Below, piece by piece: positions 16,253-24,970 of a stretch of 50,425 nucleotides of DNA. Each line of letters starts with the position of its first letter. The stretch's first letter is position 1. The notes under the pieces were generated by a model, which was not told the DNA's origin, searched no databases, and saw only the letters and a list, made by a program, of their open reading frames with translations. This stretch comes from a virus, in the IMG/VR virus record IMGVR_UViG_3300023170_000043, positions 1 through 50,425 of that record. One strand, given 5' to 3'. The position numbers were made by a program, and so were the translations under genes.

Positions 16253-17948
16253 ATGGCGAAACTTTCTTTCCACTGGGAATCAGTTTACTGAAATAAATTT
16301 TCAAGACGCTAATACCAATTTAATTATAGGAACCAATGGTTCGGGTAAGAGTACGATCCTAGACGCTCTTACCTTTTCTCTGTATAATAAACCATTTCGA
16401 AAGATTAATAAACCACAACTTATCAACTCAGTGAATGAAAAGGACTGTGTTGTTGAGATTGAGTTTTCTATTGGTAATCGTGAATATAAAGTAGTTCGTG
16501 GAATCAAACCGAACGTCTTTGAAATTTGGATTGATGGAAAACTCCAGGATCAGGATGCTGCAGCGGCAGATCAACAAAAGAAACTAGAGGAAAGTATTCT
16601 TAAACTCAATTACAAGTCTTTTACTCAGACTGTTATTTTGGGATCGGCAACATTTGTCCCATTCATGCAGTTGACATCTTCCAATCGTCGGGAGATCGTT
16701 GAAGATCTTTTGGATATTAAGATCTTCTCCACGATGAATAACATCCTGAAAGATAGGATGCGTAAAACTAATGAACTCATTCGTGAGTACTCAATCAAGA
16801 AAGATATGGTTGAGGAAAAGATTGAGATGCAAGAAAACTTTATCCGTGATCTGGATAAGAGTGGTAAAGAAAGAATTGGTAAGAAAGAAAATAGTATTCA
16901 AGAAATAGAAACCGAGATTGAAGAAGTCACTGATCAGAACGAGACTCTTTTATCCAAGATTGATACAGAACTCCAACCTGAGTTAGAGAAACTTAACAAT
17001 TCAAAGTCAACTCTTAAAAAACTCAACCAACTCAGAGCCAAACTGGAACAAAAGATACAAACTTTAGTGTCCGAACATAAGTTTTTCCAAGAAAATACGG
17101 TTTGCCCTACCTGTACTCAGAGCATTGAGAATGAATTTCGCTTAAATAAAATTGTAGATATTGAGGAGAAATCCAAAGAACTCAATGACGGATACCGAGA
17201 GTTGGAGGATGCAATCAATGTAGAACAAGAAAAAGACGAACAATTTTTATCTTATTCTACGGAGATTAACAGACTCAACAATGACATTTCAAAAAACAAT
17301 GTTAAGATTACTGGGCTTAACAAACAAATCAGAATACTTAGAAACGAAATTCAAGAAATTGCCTCACAAATTGAAAATAGAAATTCTGAAAGGGACGCCC
17401 TTGACAATTTAATAAAAGATCTAGACATAATAGAAAAACAAAGGTCTACAGAAAAAGAACAAGTCAATTATTATGAGTTCGCTCATTCATTGATGAAAGA
17501 TGGTGGAGTAAAGTCTAAGATCATCAAAAAGTATCTGCCTCTTATGAATCAGCAGATAAACAAGTATCTACAGATGATGGACTTCTACATCAACTTCACA
17601 TTGGATGAAGAATTTAAGGAGGTTATCAAGTCACCAGTTCATGAAGATTTTAGTTATGAATCGTTTAGTGAAGGTGAGAAGATGCGTATTGACCTATCTC
17701 TCTTGTTTACCTGGCGGGATATTGCCAAACTCAGAAACTCAGCCAGTACAAATCTTCTCATCCTAGATGAAATTTTTGACAGTTCACTCGATGATGCAGG
17801 GACAGATTTCTTCACCAAGATCATTCGTTATGCGATTCAAGATGCTCACGTATTTGTAATCTCACATAAGACCGATGACATCATGGACAAATTTGACAAG
17901 GTGATGAAATTTGATAAAGTAAAAGGATTCAGTAAACTAGTGTCATGA
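16230..17948 (+). CDS. gp46: Recombination nuclease subunit gp46 (Rad50/SbcC type)
   Basis: ABC-type ATPase partner of gp47. 572 aa (T4: 560). Walker A IGTNGSGKST near 33-42; two long coiled-coil arms flank a zinc hook CPTC near 292-295; signature SFSEGEKMRIDLSLLF and Walker B LLILDEIFDSSLDD are near the C-terminus, followed by the H-loop HVFVISHK. Start ATG 16230 overlaps the DUF3110 gene by 23 bases. Confidence 0.97.
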   Translation: MILFKTIKWRNFLSTGNQFTEINFQDANTNLIIGTNGSGKSTILDALTFSLYNKPFRKINKPQLINSVNEKDCVVEIEFSIGNREYKVVRGIKPNVFEIWIDGKLQDQDAAAADQQKKLEESILKLNYKSFTQTVILGSATFVPFMQLTSSNRREIVEDLLDIKIFSTMNNILKDRMRKTNELIREYSIKKDMVEEKIEMQENFIRDLDKSGKERIGKKENSIQEIETEIEEVTDQNETLLSKIDTELQPELEKLNNSKSTLKKLNQLRAKLEQKIQTLVSEHKFFQENTVCPTCTQSIENEFRLNKIVDIEEKSKELNDGYRELEDAINVEQEKDEQFLSYSTEINRLNNDISKNNVKITGLNKQIRILRNEIQEIASQIENRNSERDALDNLIKDLDIIEKQRSTEKEQVNYYEFAHSLMKDGGVKSKIIKKYLPLMNQQINKYLQMMDFYINFTLDEEFKEVIKSPVHEDFSYESFSEGEKMRIDLSLLFTWRDIAKLRNSASTNLLILDEIFDSSLDDAGTDFFTKIIRYAIQDAHVFVISHKTDDIMDKFDKVMKFDKVKGFSKLVS

Positions 17949-18124
17949 CCACTCCAAACTGGCAACACCACTCCAAGAAGGAACAGAAACGAAAACTTAA
18001 ACCGCAAGCACTGAGGGCGCGAAAAGAAGCCCTTAGACACTTTAAAAAGCGTCACATGAACCGCTCCAATGGGGCGGTTTCGTCGTATATTGGCTACATA
18101 CGAAACGAAGTCCATGTCTGTTAA
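17945..18124 (+). CDS. Small basic protein
   Basis: 59 aa, overlapping the gp46 stop (ATGA) and running 11 bases into the next gene. Rich in Lys, Arg, His and Gln (HHSKKEQKRKLKPQALRARK), so probably nucleic-acid or protein binding. The 3' third spans a 9-bp hairpin, which raises the chance that the end is partly regulatory sequence. No family recognised; overlap and codon pattern favour a real gene. Confidence 0.55.
   Translation: MTTPNWQHHSKKEQKRKLKPQALRARKEALRHFKKRHMNRSNGAVSSYIGYIRNEVHVC
18059..18080 (+). terminator. Hairpin with short T run before the VWA gene
   Basis: AACCGCTCC, loop AAT, GGGGCGGTT: nine base pairs including one T-G wobble, then TTT in total. It could be a weak terminator or attenuator for the gp55-gp46 transcript. 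Lying inside the overlap of a small ORF and 34 bases from the next start, it could also affect translation. Confidence 0.5.
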
Positions 18125-20282
18125 CCACGAAGTCAAGGGTAACCTCGCCCGTCTCCTCGCAACTGAAGATCTGGTTGTGGAACACAAGAACGTCTCCACT
18201 GCATCGTTCAATGTGGATACTCGTGTTCTTATCCTTCCGATGTGGGAGAAGGCTTCTAGTGTGGTCTATGACATGTTGGTTGGTCATGAGGTGGGTCATG
18301 CACTTTATACTCCTAACGAGGATCTCCCCAAACACATTCCCCATCAGTTCGTGAATGTGGTTGAGGATGCTCGTATTGAGAAACTGATGAAGCGTCGGTA
18401 TGCTGGACTGAACAAGTGTTTCTATGGTGGTTATCAGGAACTTCATGATGAGGACTTCTTCCAGATCGAAGGTGAGGATATTTCTACTTTCAATCTGGCT
18501 GATCGTGCAAACCTTTTCTTCAAGGTTGGTAACTATCTGAACATTTCCTTTACCGAAAAGGAAAACGAGATTGTCAAGATGATTGCTTCTTGTGAGACTT
18601 TTGCTGATGTGATCATTGCAGCAGAAGAACTATACAAATACTGCAAGGGTGAAGAACAGGAACAGACTAAGGTTGGTTCCATGGATAATCACGAGAGTAA
18701 CGCTGGTGGTTCTGATCCTGGTGATTCTGCAGATCAATCCCTTCAAGAGGATTCTCCTCAAGAGTCTGGAGAGGGTGGCCAGGCGTCCTCTGAGGGTCAG
18801 TCTGATCAACAATCGGATCAACCCTCCAAGACTGGTTCAAACCAGGGTGGCGAGTCGTATGATCCTGAAGTTCGTACCGCAGATAATCTTGAAGAAGCTA
18901 TCAAGGATCTTGTTTCCAACTCCGCTTTCGATGAGAACATCTATGTTGAACTTCCCAAAGTAAATCTTGATACTGTTATTGCTTCCAACTCTGAAGTTCA
19001 TGCAGAGATTGATCGTTGGTGGAAACTGACAGAAGAAAAGATGCCTGATGAATTATCTCCATTTTGGGGAGTTGATAAGGAGTTTGTTCAGTTCAAACGT
19101 TCTGCACAGAAAGAAGTCAACTATCTCGTGAAAGAGTTTGAGTGTAAGAAATCTGCAGACTCCTACGCTCGTGCAACAACTGCTCGTACTGGAGTTCTGG
19201 ACTGCACTAAACTTCATTCCTATAAGTACAATGAAGATCTTTTCAAGAAAGTTACCACTCTCGCAGATGGTAAAAACCATGGTCTAGTCTTTGTTCTGGA
19301 CTGGTCTGGTTCTATGTCTCGTGTGATGTTGGATACCATCAAACAACTTTATAATCTGGTTTGGTTCTGCAAGAAAGTCGCAATTCCTTTTGAGGTTTAT
19401 GCATTCACTCATGAATGGCGTCGAAATCAATATGATGAAAATGGTAAGTGGATCCAGATGGAACCTCACTACACCAAGAAACACGGTCTTGCTCAAGTTG
19501 ATGAAAGTTTCTGTCTGATGAATCTTTTCACCAGTAAGACTAACAATCGTGTTCTTGAAGAACAAATGATCAACATCTGGCGGATTTCTTATGAATTCTC
19601 TGCACATTACAGTAATGTTCCTATCTACCAACACCCCAATCGTTTGTCTCTTTCTGGTACTCCTCTGAACGAAGCTCTGATTTCTCTTCATCAGATTCTT
19701 CCTAAGTTCCAGAAGGAGAACAAACTCCAGAAGGTTCAGTGTGTTGTTCTGACCGATGGTGAAGCTCCTCCTCTGAAGTATCACAAAGAGTTTAAAGATC
19801 GTTTCCCTCAACTTAAAGAAAGTGGTGAAGTTTACATCGGTCTGAATCGCATCGATGGTTACAGTTCTTTCCTTCGGGATCGTAAGACTGGTAATACCTA
19901 TAAGTTCGGTCACGAATATCATGAGTTCACTGATGTTCTTCTTCGCAATCTTCGTGATAGGTTCCCTGAAGTGAACTTTATCGGTATGCGAGTCCTGGAG
20001 TCTCGTGATGCAAACAGTTTCATTCGTCGTTACTACGGTTACTCTGGAAATGAACTGGATAAAGTTACTTCTGACTGGAGGAAAACCAAGTCCTTCTCTA
20101 TCAAGAAGTCTGGTTATCATACTTACTTTGGACTTTCTTCCACGGCTCTTTCTCAGGATACTGAGTTTGAAGTGAAGGAAGATGCTACTAAGACTCAAAT
20201 CAAGTCTGCATTTGTAAAGTCTCTGAAGGGTAAGAAGATGAATAAGAAGATTCTTGGGGAGTTTATTGAACTTGTTGCCTAA
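18114..20282 (+). CDS. HExxH metalloprotease-VWA protein, CobT-like
   Basis: 722 aa from ATG 18114; a longer start at 18069 runs through a hairpin and is unlikely. N-terminal domain: HEVGH (58-62) is a zinc protease HExxH, with a possible third ligand in NVVEDARIEKL (about 81-91). Residues 190-260 are an acidic, Ser/Gln-rich linker like that of CobT. A VWA domain follows with a MIDAS DWSGSMS at 396-402. In cobaltochelatase and MoxR systems such a VWA protein works with an AAA+ ATPase; the CobS-like gene at 23824 is the obvious partner. Cyanophages usually call it a peptidase. The actual substrate is unknown. Confidence 0.85.
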   Translation: MSVNHEVKGNLARLLATEDLVVEHKNVSTASFNVDTRVLILPMWEKASSVVYDMLVGHEVGHALYTPNEDLPKHIPHQFVNVVEDARIEKLMKRRYAGLNKCFYGGYQELHDEDFFQIEGEDISTFNLADRANLFFKVGNYLNISFTEKENEIVKMIASCETFADVIIAAEELYKYCKGEEQEQTKVGSMDNHESNAGGSDPGDSADQSLQEDSPQESGEGGQASSEGQSDQQSDQPSKTGSNQGGESYDPEVRTADNLEEAIKDLVSNSAFDENIYVELPKVNLDTVIASNSEVHAEIDRWWKLTEEKMPDELSPFWGVDKEFVQFKRSAQKEVNYLVKEFECKKSADSYARATTARTGVLDCTKLHSYKYNEDLFKKVTTLADGKNHGLVFVLDWSGSMSRVMLDTIKQLYNLVWFCKKVAIPFEVYAFTHEWRRNQYDENGKWIQMEPHYTKKHGLAQVDESFCLMNLFTSKTNNRVLEEQMINIWRISYEFSAHYSNVPIYQHPNRLSLSGTPLNEALISLHQILPKFQKENKLQKVQCVVLTDGEAPPLKYHKEFKDRFPQLKESGEVYIGLNRIDGYSSFLRDRKTGNTYKFGHEYHEFTDVLLRNLRDRFPEVNFIGMRVLESRDANSFIRRYYGYSGNELDKVTSDWRKTKSFSIKKSGYHTYFGLSSTALSQDTEFEVKEDATKTQIKSAFVKSLKGKKMNKKILGEFIELVA

Positions 20283-20288
20283 TAAATA
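20281..20288 (+). promoter_or_regulatory. Late promoter element (AATAAATA)
   Basis: AATAAATA 23 bases before ATG 20311, overlapping the stop codon of the VWA gene (20280-20282). Confidence 0.65.
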
Positions 20289-20310
20289 ATTAAAAAGTCA
20301 CCGTTTGCAA

Positions 20311-20718
20311 ATGAATCATACCAATTCCGATCTTGATACTTACAACCTAGTTCTTGAGTATCTTCTTGACGAAGGTTTTGCATCAACCGAACAATCTGCA
20401 GATAAGATCATCCTCAACATGAGTGAAGCTTGGTTTGCAGATATTATGGAAAAAAGAAATCCTGAAGTAGAAGAGAGGGGTAAGAAGGTTGGTGAGTATG
20501 AGAGAGCTGGTAAGTACCAAGGTATAACCAGTAAGTTCCGTAAAGAACATCCTGGTTCTCGTGAAGAGAAAAAGGAAAGAGGTCGCAAACCAACTGAAGG
20601 TGAAGTGGAACAGGAACGTATTAAAACACGCAATGCTCGTGTTGCTAAACATGGATTCACTTCTAAAGAGAAGAGAGAATCCAAAGCAAGAGAGAAGTAT
20701 GATTCCCCAAGAGACTGA
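20311..20718 (+). CDS. Basic late protein with the EYL-EG-MSE-W motif
   Basis: 135 aa from ATG 20311 (a TTG at 20305 is possible). Residues about 10-45 (LVLEYLLDEGFAS, ADKII, NMSEAWFADIM) match the 52-aa protein at 11366. The remaining 90 residues are very rich in Lys, Arg and Glu (GRKPTEGEVEQERIKTRN), likely disordered and DNA-binding. A small domain joined to a basic tail behind a late-type promoter suggests a virion or internal head protein; this is inference. It breaks the VWA-CobS gene pair. Confidence 0.65.
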   Translation: MNHTNSDLDTYNLVLEYLLDEGFASTEQSADKIILNMSEAWFADIMEKRNPEVEERGKKVGEYERAGKYQGITSKFRKEHPGSREEKKERGRKPTEGEVEQERIKTRNARVAKHGFTSKEKRESKAREKYDSPRD

Positions 20719-20749
20719 ATAAATTATTATATGATCTGAGGTTTACTTT

Positions 20750-21730
20750 ATGGATTTTTTTGAAGGTAATAAGGGAGTAAGATATACTTTTGAACTTGAA
20801 AATGGAGAACCCCTTCGATTAACTTATTCCCTGCAACCAAATAGTTTAAGAGAAAAGTGGATAAATGAAGTTGTAACATATAGGAGAAATAGGGAGACAT
20901 ATTTAAATTTAAAAATATCAAATAAAAATATTTCTCATTTGAAAGAATTGACTGATAAGTTAAATTCTATAATTTCTGATATTAACTTAATATACAAAAA
21001 AGTCAAAAAAGATGTTAGTCTACCTATTCTAAATGGAACTAAGGATGTAGGTAGAGAATCTCTTAATTATTTGCACGAAAAATTTGAAGAATATGGAGCA
21101 AATCCTTTATTGTATGCAGGTGAATATGCTCATACTCGTTGGTTGGATTTAAACGAATGGATCCATATAACTGAAACTGCTATGGAAACTACAGGAGAGG
21201 TGTTTCCACAATATAGTGCCTTAGTTACTGTTTATCCACCTTATCCTGGCAGAAAATTAGAAGAAAAAGACAAACTATTTTTATCAACAGAGTTTACTTG
21301 GGGTCAACTTTATCTCGGGTACAACACTTTAGGTAAAGATTATTTGAGTGCAAGTCAGGATAATGATGTTAGAGTAGTTACCAATAATCAAGTTAAAGTT
21401 CAGGAAATGTATAGTTCTGAAGTTTGGCTTTGTTTTCAATCTAGTTCATATATTCAAAAAGTAGTTGAGTTAGAATTTTACAAATGGTATGAAACTGTAG
21501 ATCAAGCAGCTCAAGAAAGGATTCCTATAGAAAATTTAAATACTCTGGGATTGGGTAGATATTACCTTGGAAGTATTTTAATTGATAAAACTTTTTTAGA
21601 TTTTCATCCTGTTCGTGATGATTGGTATTTTGATATGAGATTGCAAAAAAGGTGGAATGAAGAAGTCTTTTCTAAAGTTAAAAGTGTAACTAGTATGGAA
21701 TTACTCGATGATTTTTGGATGGGTTTATGA
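20750..21730 (+). CDS. Hypothetical protein of AT-rich insert, first gene
   Basis: 326 aa, family not recognised. Tyr- and Trp-rich globular sequence, no membrane segment or signal peptide. Features include a helical region near 60-90 (ISHLKELTDKLNSIISDIN) and EEYGANPLLYAGEYAHTRWLDLNEWIH. The gene is visibly more AT-rich, with A/T-ending codons, than the flanking VWA and cobS genes. Its stop overlaps the next gene (ATGA), so the two are coupled and probably act together. Acquisition by transfer is likely. A role linked to the hydroxylase downstream, for instance as substrate or partner, is speculation. Confidence 0.6.
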   Translation: MDFFEGNKGVRYTFELENGEPLRLTYSLQPNSLREKWINEVVTYRRNRETYLNLKISNKNISHLKELTDKLNSIISDINLIYKKVKKDVSLPILNGTKDVGRESLNYLHEKFEEYGANPLLYAGEYAHTRWLDLNEWIHITETAMETTGEVFPQYSALVTVYPPYPGRKLEEKDKLFLSTEFTWGQLYLGYNTLGKDYLSASQDNDVRVVTNNQVKVQEMYSSEVWLCFQSSSYIQKVVELEFYKWYETVDQAAQERIPIENLNTLGLGRYYLGSILIDKTFLDFHPVRDDWYFDMRLQKRWNEEVFSKVKSVTSMELLDDFWMGL

Positions 21731-23736
21731 ATAAAATAATTGACAAATTTATAGAAAAATCATTGGATAATCAATGGTATCCTTCTAGAAAAGAAAGAAC
21801 TTTTAATGTATTTGATTCTGATTGGCCTTTTCTTCAAATAGATTTTCAGGATGATTTTAGAGAAATGCATAAAGAATGCATAGAAAATGATCATCTTTTT
21901 GTTGGACACAGACAACAAGATAAACATTCAAGTTACTCTCATGAAGGTTGGTCTGCCTTAACTTTACATGGAATTCGATCTGATGCTACTGAACATTATG
22001 ATCAATATGGATTAACTGAACCAGATTATAAATGGACTGATGTTTGCGAACAGTTTCCGACTTGTGTGAAGTTTTTGAAAAAACTTGGATATCATAGTTA
22101 TGATAGAGTTCGTATAATGAAACTATCTCCTGGTGGGTATATAATGCCACATTCTGATGGAGAAGGTAGAATCTTTGGTCCACTAAACATCGCAATAAAC
22201 AATCCCACTGGTTGTGATTTTTATTTTGAAAAATGGGGAAGAGTGCCTTTTAAACAAGGTACTGGATTTTTTCTAGACATTGGTAATGTCCATGCAGTAT
22301 ATAATAACAGTACGCAACCAAGATATCATTTTATTGTTCATGGAGATATTAATGAAAGGTTGATCTATGGAGCATTAAAACAACTGAAAATGAGAGAAAA
22401 AAAAGTTTGTTACGGTGTCTACAATCAAATAAAGAAGATTAATAACTTTTCGATGTATTTGAGATTTAAAGGAGCAACTTTGTTTTATCTCAATAGAGCT
22501 AGAAATAACGCAGAAATAATTTGTGGAGATGAAATACACGAAATATTAAAAGAGTCTCTGATTAAGGGATATGAATATTGCGTCATTCAGTCAGCGGGAT
22601 GTACATTAAAAAGTTTTGATTATGATAGAGAGATAAAAGATTTTATAAACAAAAATCATTTTGGAATAGCTGGACATATCTTATCTTGGCCTGGAAATTG
22701 GTTGGAATTGCACCCTCAATTTTTTATAGTAAACGTTTTTGCATGGAAAGAAGTTGGATGTCCAGAATTTGGAGAATGGTTTCCATCAAAACAAATGTTG
22801 CCAGTAATTGAAAGGAGCGTTGAAAATTTTCATGATGACTATACTCCACTTTGGGTCAAGTATTCCGGTGAACAAAAACTCCAATCAAATTCTGGCCAGG
22901 GATGGAAACTTTTAACATCAATGTTTTTGGGTGATTGGCCTGTAATAACTTTGAGTGAAAAAATCAGACATAATAAGTTTTATTGTTACCCAGAACATGA
23001 AACTGAAAGATTTGAACATAGTATAAAAACATTGACTACATATGAAGGTCAAAATTGGAATCAAAATAAAATTTTAACAGATGTATTATCGATCAAAGAT
23101 CAAATTTGGTTGTTTAATAGTGAAACAATGTCAATAAGTAATAAAGGGAAGTTCGATCTTGTTGCAAATACTGGAAGTGGGTTTAAACTACTTGACATTT
23201 TTAAGAACGAAAAATTAAATGCAGGTGGAAAAATACTGGTATATGATTTTAATGTAAAAAGTTTACAGTGGTATAAACATTTACATGAATGGCCTAGTGA
23301 CAATATTGTTGAATGTATTCGAAAATTTTCTGGGAAAGATAACTTTGTTTGGTTGGGTAAAACTAGTCACGGATACGTTGAAGATGAATCTTTCACCAGT
23401 TCATTAACGGAGTTGATGAAACATTTTGGTGGAGTTGAAAATTTTTGCAAATATTGGCGTTTATTCAAAAAAACGCCAACTAAGTTTGTTGTTGCTGATT
23501 TATATAAAGATTCAGAAAAATTTGCTAATATTTTTGTTGGAAAAGGTAGAAAGTTTATCAATCTATCAAATATATTTTCAACAGATGCAACTACATTTTT
23601 ATATGGTCATGTCGAAGTACAAACTTTACAACAAAGATGTCTGTCTTCTTTATATGTTGTAGATCCTGAAATAGAAATTTCAATTTATGATTTTTGGAAT
23701 AGGCATTTGGTTGGCAAATTGAAAGATATTTTATGA
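21727..23736 (+). CDS. 2OG-Fe(II) oxygenase (Asp/Asn hydroxylase type) with large C-terminal region
   Basis: 669 aa from ATG 21727 (ATGA overlap). Residues about 30-210 form a double-stranded beta-helix oxygenase: HSD (H142, D144), GNVHAVYNN (H189) and RYHFIVHG (R199) give the iron triad and the 2-oxoglutarate Arg, as in aspartyl/asparaginyl beta-hydroxylases. The other 450 residues are not recognised; WPGNWLELHPQFFIVNVFAWK (about 320-340) and a stretch near 480-510 with GGKILVYDFNVKSLQWY suggest two more globular domains, perhaps transferase-like. AT-rich like its partner. Likely modifies a protein or a small molecule; substrate unknown. Confidence 0.75.
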   Translation: MNKIIDKFIEKSLDNQWYPSRKERTFNVFDSDWPFLQIDFQDDFREMHKECIENDHLFVGHRQQDKHSSYSHEGWSALTLHGIRSDATEHYDQYGLTEPDYKWTDVCEQFPTCVKFLKKLGYHSYDRVRIMKLSPGGYIMPHSDGEGRIFGPLNIAINNPTGCDFYFEKWGRVPFKQGTGFFLDIGNVHAVYNNSTQPRYHFIVHGDINERLIYGALKQLKMREKKVCYGVYNQIKKINNFSMYLRFKGATLFYLNRARNNAEIICGDEIHEILKESLIKGYEYCVIQSAGCTLKSFDYDREIKDFINKNHFGIAGHILSWPGNWLELHPQFFIVNVFAWKEVGCPEFGEWFPSKQMLPVIERSVENFHDDYTPLWVKYSGEQKLQSNSGQGWKLLTSMFLGDWPVITLSEKIRHNKFYCYPEHETERFEHSIKTLTTYEGQNWNQNKILTDVLSIKDQIWLFNSETMSISNKGKFDLVANTGSGFKLLDIFKNEKLNAGGKILVYDFNVKSLQWYKHLHEWPSDNIVECIRKFSGKDNFVWLGKTSHGYVEDESFTSSLTELMKHFGGVENFCKYWRLFKKTPTKFVVADLYKDSEKFANIFVGKGRKFINLSNIFSTDATTFLYGHVEVQTLQQRCLSSLYVVDPEIEISIYDFWNRHLVGKLKDIL

Positions 23737-23823
23737 GTGGCCACTTCAACAACCTGCACAAAGGGGCTTCCAACATCACTCCATTTATCGTATTATAGCT
23801 TCAGTTGAGAAACACACAACCTA
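23736..23823 (+). promoter_or_regulatory. Gap before cobS: palindrome and weak promoter
   Basis: Starts with a perfect 10-bp palindrome AGTGGCCACT (23736-23745). A -10-like TATTAT at 23791-23796 has a poor -35 (TTCCAA, 23768-23773) with a 17-base spacer. The base content here resembles cobS, not the AT-rich genes upstream, so this seems to be the native cobS upstream region. No terminator is evident. Confidence 0.4.
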
Positions 23824-24933
23824 ATGCCTCGTTCCAAGATGACTGATGATCAAATCCTTGAGGGTCTCAAAGCTTCTTATGGGTCTGAAATTACTTCTGG
23901 AGATGTCAAAGCCTACTGTGCAATGAACAGTCTCTCCTATCCTACGGTCACTCGTCGTCTGGATTCCTATAAGGTTTCCCGTGGTCGTTGGAATCTGGAA
24001 GTAACGAAAGAAACTATTCAAGATTTGGAAGTATCCTATAATTCTCCTGCAGTTATTGCTGCAGTTCAACAAAATCTCATTCCTGAAAAAGATGATACCT
24101 TTGTCCAGTTTGGTAATTTTAAGGATATTAAAAAAATTATCTCCAGTCGTCTTTTTTACCCTACCTTTATCACTGGTCTTAGTGGTAACGGGAAAACTTT
24201 TGGTGTGGAACAGTCTTGTGCTCAGTTGGGTCGTGAACTGATCCGTGTAAACATTACTATTGAAACTGATGAAGATGATCTCATTGGTGGATTCCGTCTC
24301 GTTAACGGTGAAACCGCTTGGCACAATGGTCCGGTCGTCGAAGCCCTGGAGCGCGGTGCGATTCTACTGCTTGACGAGATTGACCTGGCTTCCAACAAGA
24401 TTCTTTGCCTTCAATCGATCCTCGAAGGAAAGGGTGTCTTTCTGAAGAAGATTGGTCGTTTCGTCAAACCTGCTCCTGGTTTCAACGTGATTGCTACTGC
24501 AAACACCAAGGGTAAGGGTTCTGACGATGGACGTTTCATCGGGACTAATGTTCTGAACGAAGCATTCCTTGAACGCTTCCCTGTGACTTTTGAACAGGAA
24601 TATCCTTCTGTTGCAAATGAAGTCAAGATTCTTGACAAGGTTGCACAGACTCTTGGTGTCACTGATGGTGAGTTCTGTAAGCGTCTTGCTGACTGGGCTG
24701 ACATCATCCGTAAGACCTTCTATGATGGTGGTATTGAAGAGATCATCAGCACCCGTCGTCTGGTTCACATCATTCGTGCTTACAGTATCTTTGGTGACAA
24801 AGCCAAAGCGATTCAAGTCTGTGTGAATCGTTTTGATGACGAAACCAAACAGTCTTTCCTAGAACTGTATGACAAAGTGGATGCAGACTTCCAGCTTCCT
24901 TCTGAACAAGTTGACGGAGTGACTGTATTCTGA
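23824..24933 (+). CDS. cobS: CobS-like AAA+ ATPase (MoxR family)
   Basis: 369 aa. N-terminal 90 residues are a small helical domain. The AAA+ core has Walker A GLSGNGKT (118-125), Walker B ILLLDEIDLAS (180-190, E185) and sensor-1 Asn in VIATANT (222-228). Cyanophages name this cobS because it resembles the cobaltochelatase ATPase subunit, but no cobalamin gene is present here and the true role is open. With the HExxH-VWA protein at 18114 it forms a MoxR-VWA type pair, usually involved in metal insertion or protein remodelling. In this genome three foreign-looking genes sit between them. Confidence 0.88.
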   Translation: MPRSKMTDDQILEGLKASYGSEITSGDVKAYCAMNSLSYPTVTRRLDSYKVSRGRWNLEVTKETIQDLEVSYNSPAVIAAVQQNLIPEKDDTFVQFGNFKDIKKIISSRLFYPTFITGLSGNGKTFGVEQSCAQLGRELIRVNITIETDEDDLIGGFRLVNGETAWHNGPVVEALERGAILLLDEIDLASNKILCLQSILEGKGVFLKKIGRFVKPAPGFNVIATANTKGKGSDDGRFIGTNVLNEAFLERFPVTFEQEYPSVANEVKILDKVAQTLGVTDGEFCKRLADWADIIRKTFYDGGIEEIISTRRLVHIIRAYSIFGDKAKAIQVCVNRFDDETKQSFLELYDKVDADFQLPSEQVDGVTVF

Positions 24934-24940
24934 TAAAATT

Positions 24941-24970
24941 TGGGAAGGTAAAAACTGCCTTCCCATTGTT
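24941..24970 (+). terminator. Hairpin between cobS and DUF3310 gene
   Basis: TGGGAAGG / CCTTCCCA, 8 bp perfect, 9-base loop, followed by the weak T-run TTGTT. The 3' arm ends five bases before the next ATG. May be a partial terminator or a translation-control hairpin. Confidence 0.5.

Noticed and set aside
19284-20198. 304-aa open frame on the minus strand
   Set aside because: It lies wholly inside the VWA gene, whose protein has clear motifs; the reverse frame is a by-product of codon bias.
23736-23745. AGTGGCCACT as an attachment or recombination site
   Set aside because: A 10-bp palindrome alone is weak evidence, no second copy flanks the AT-rich genes, and no integrase is present.
23733-23798. 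21-codon ORF overlapping the oxygenase stop
   Set aside because: Very short, no ribosome site, and lies over a palindrome and promoter-like sequence; more likely intergenic.
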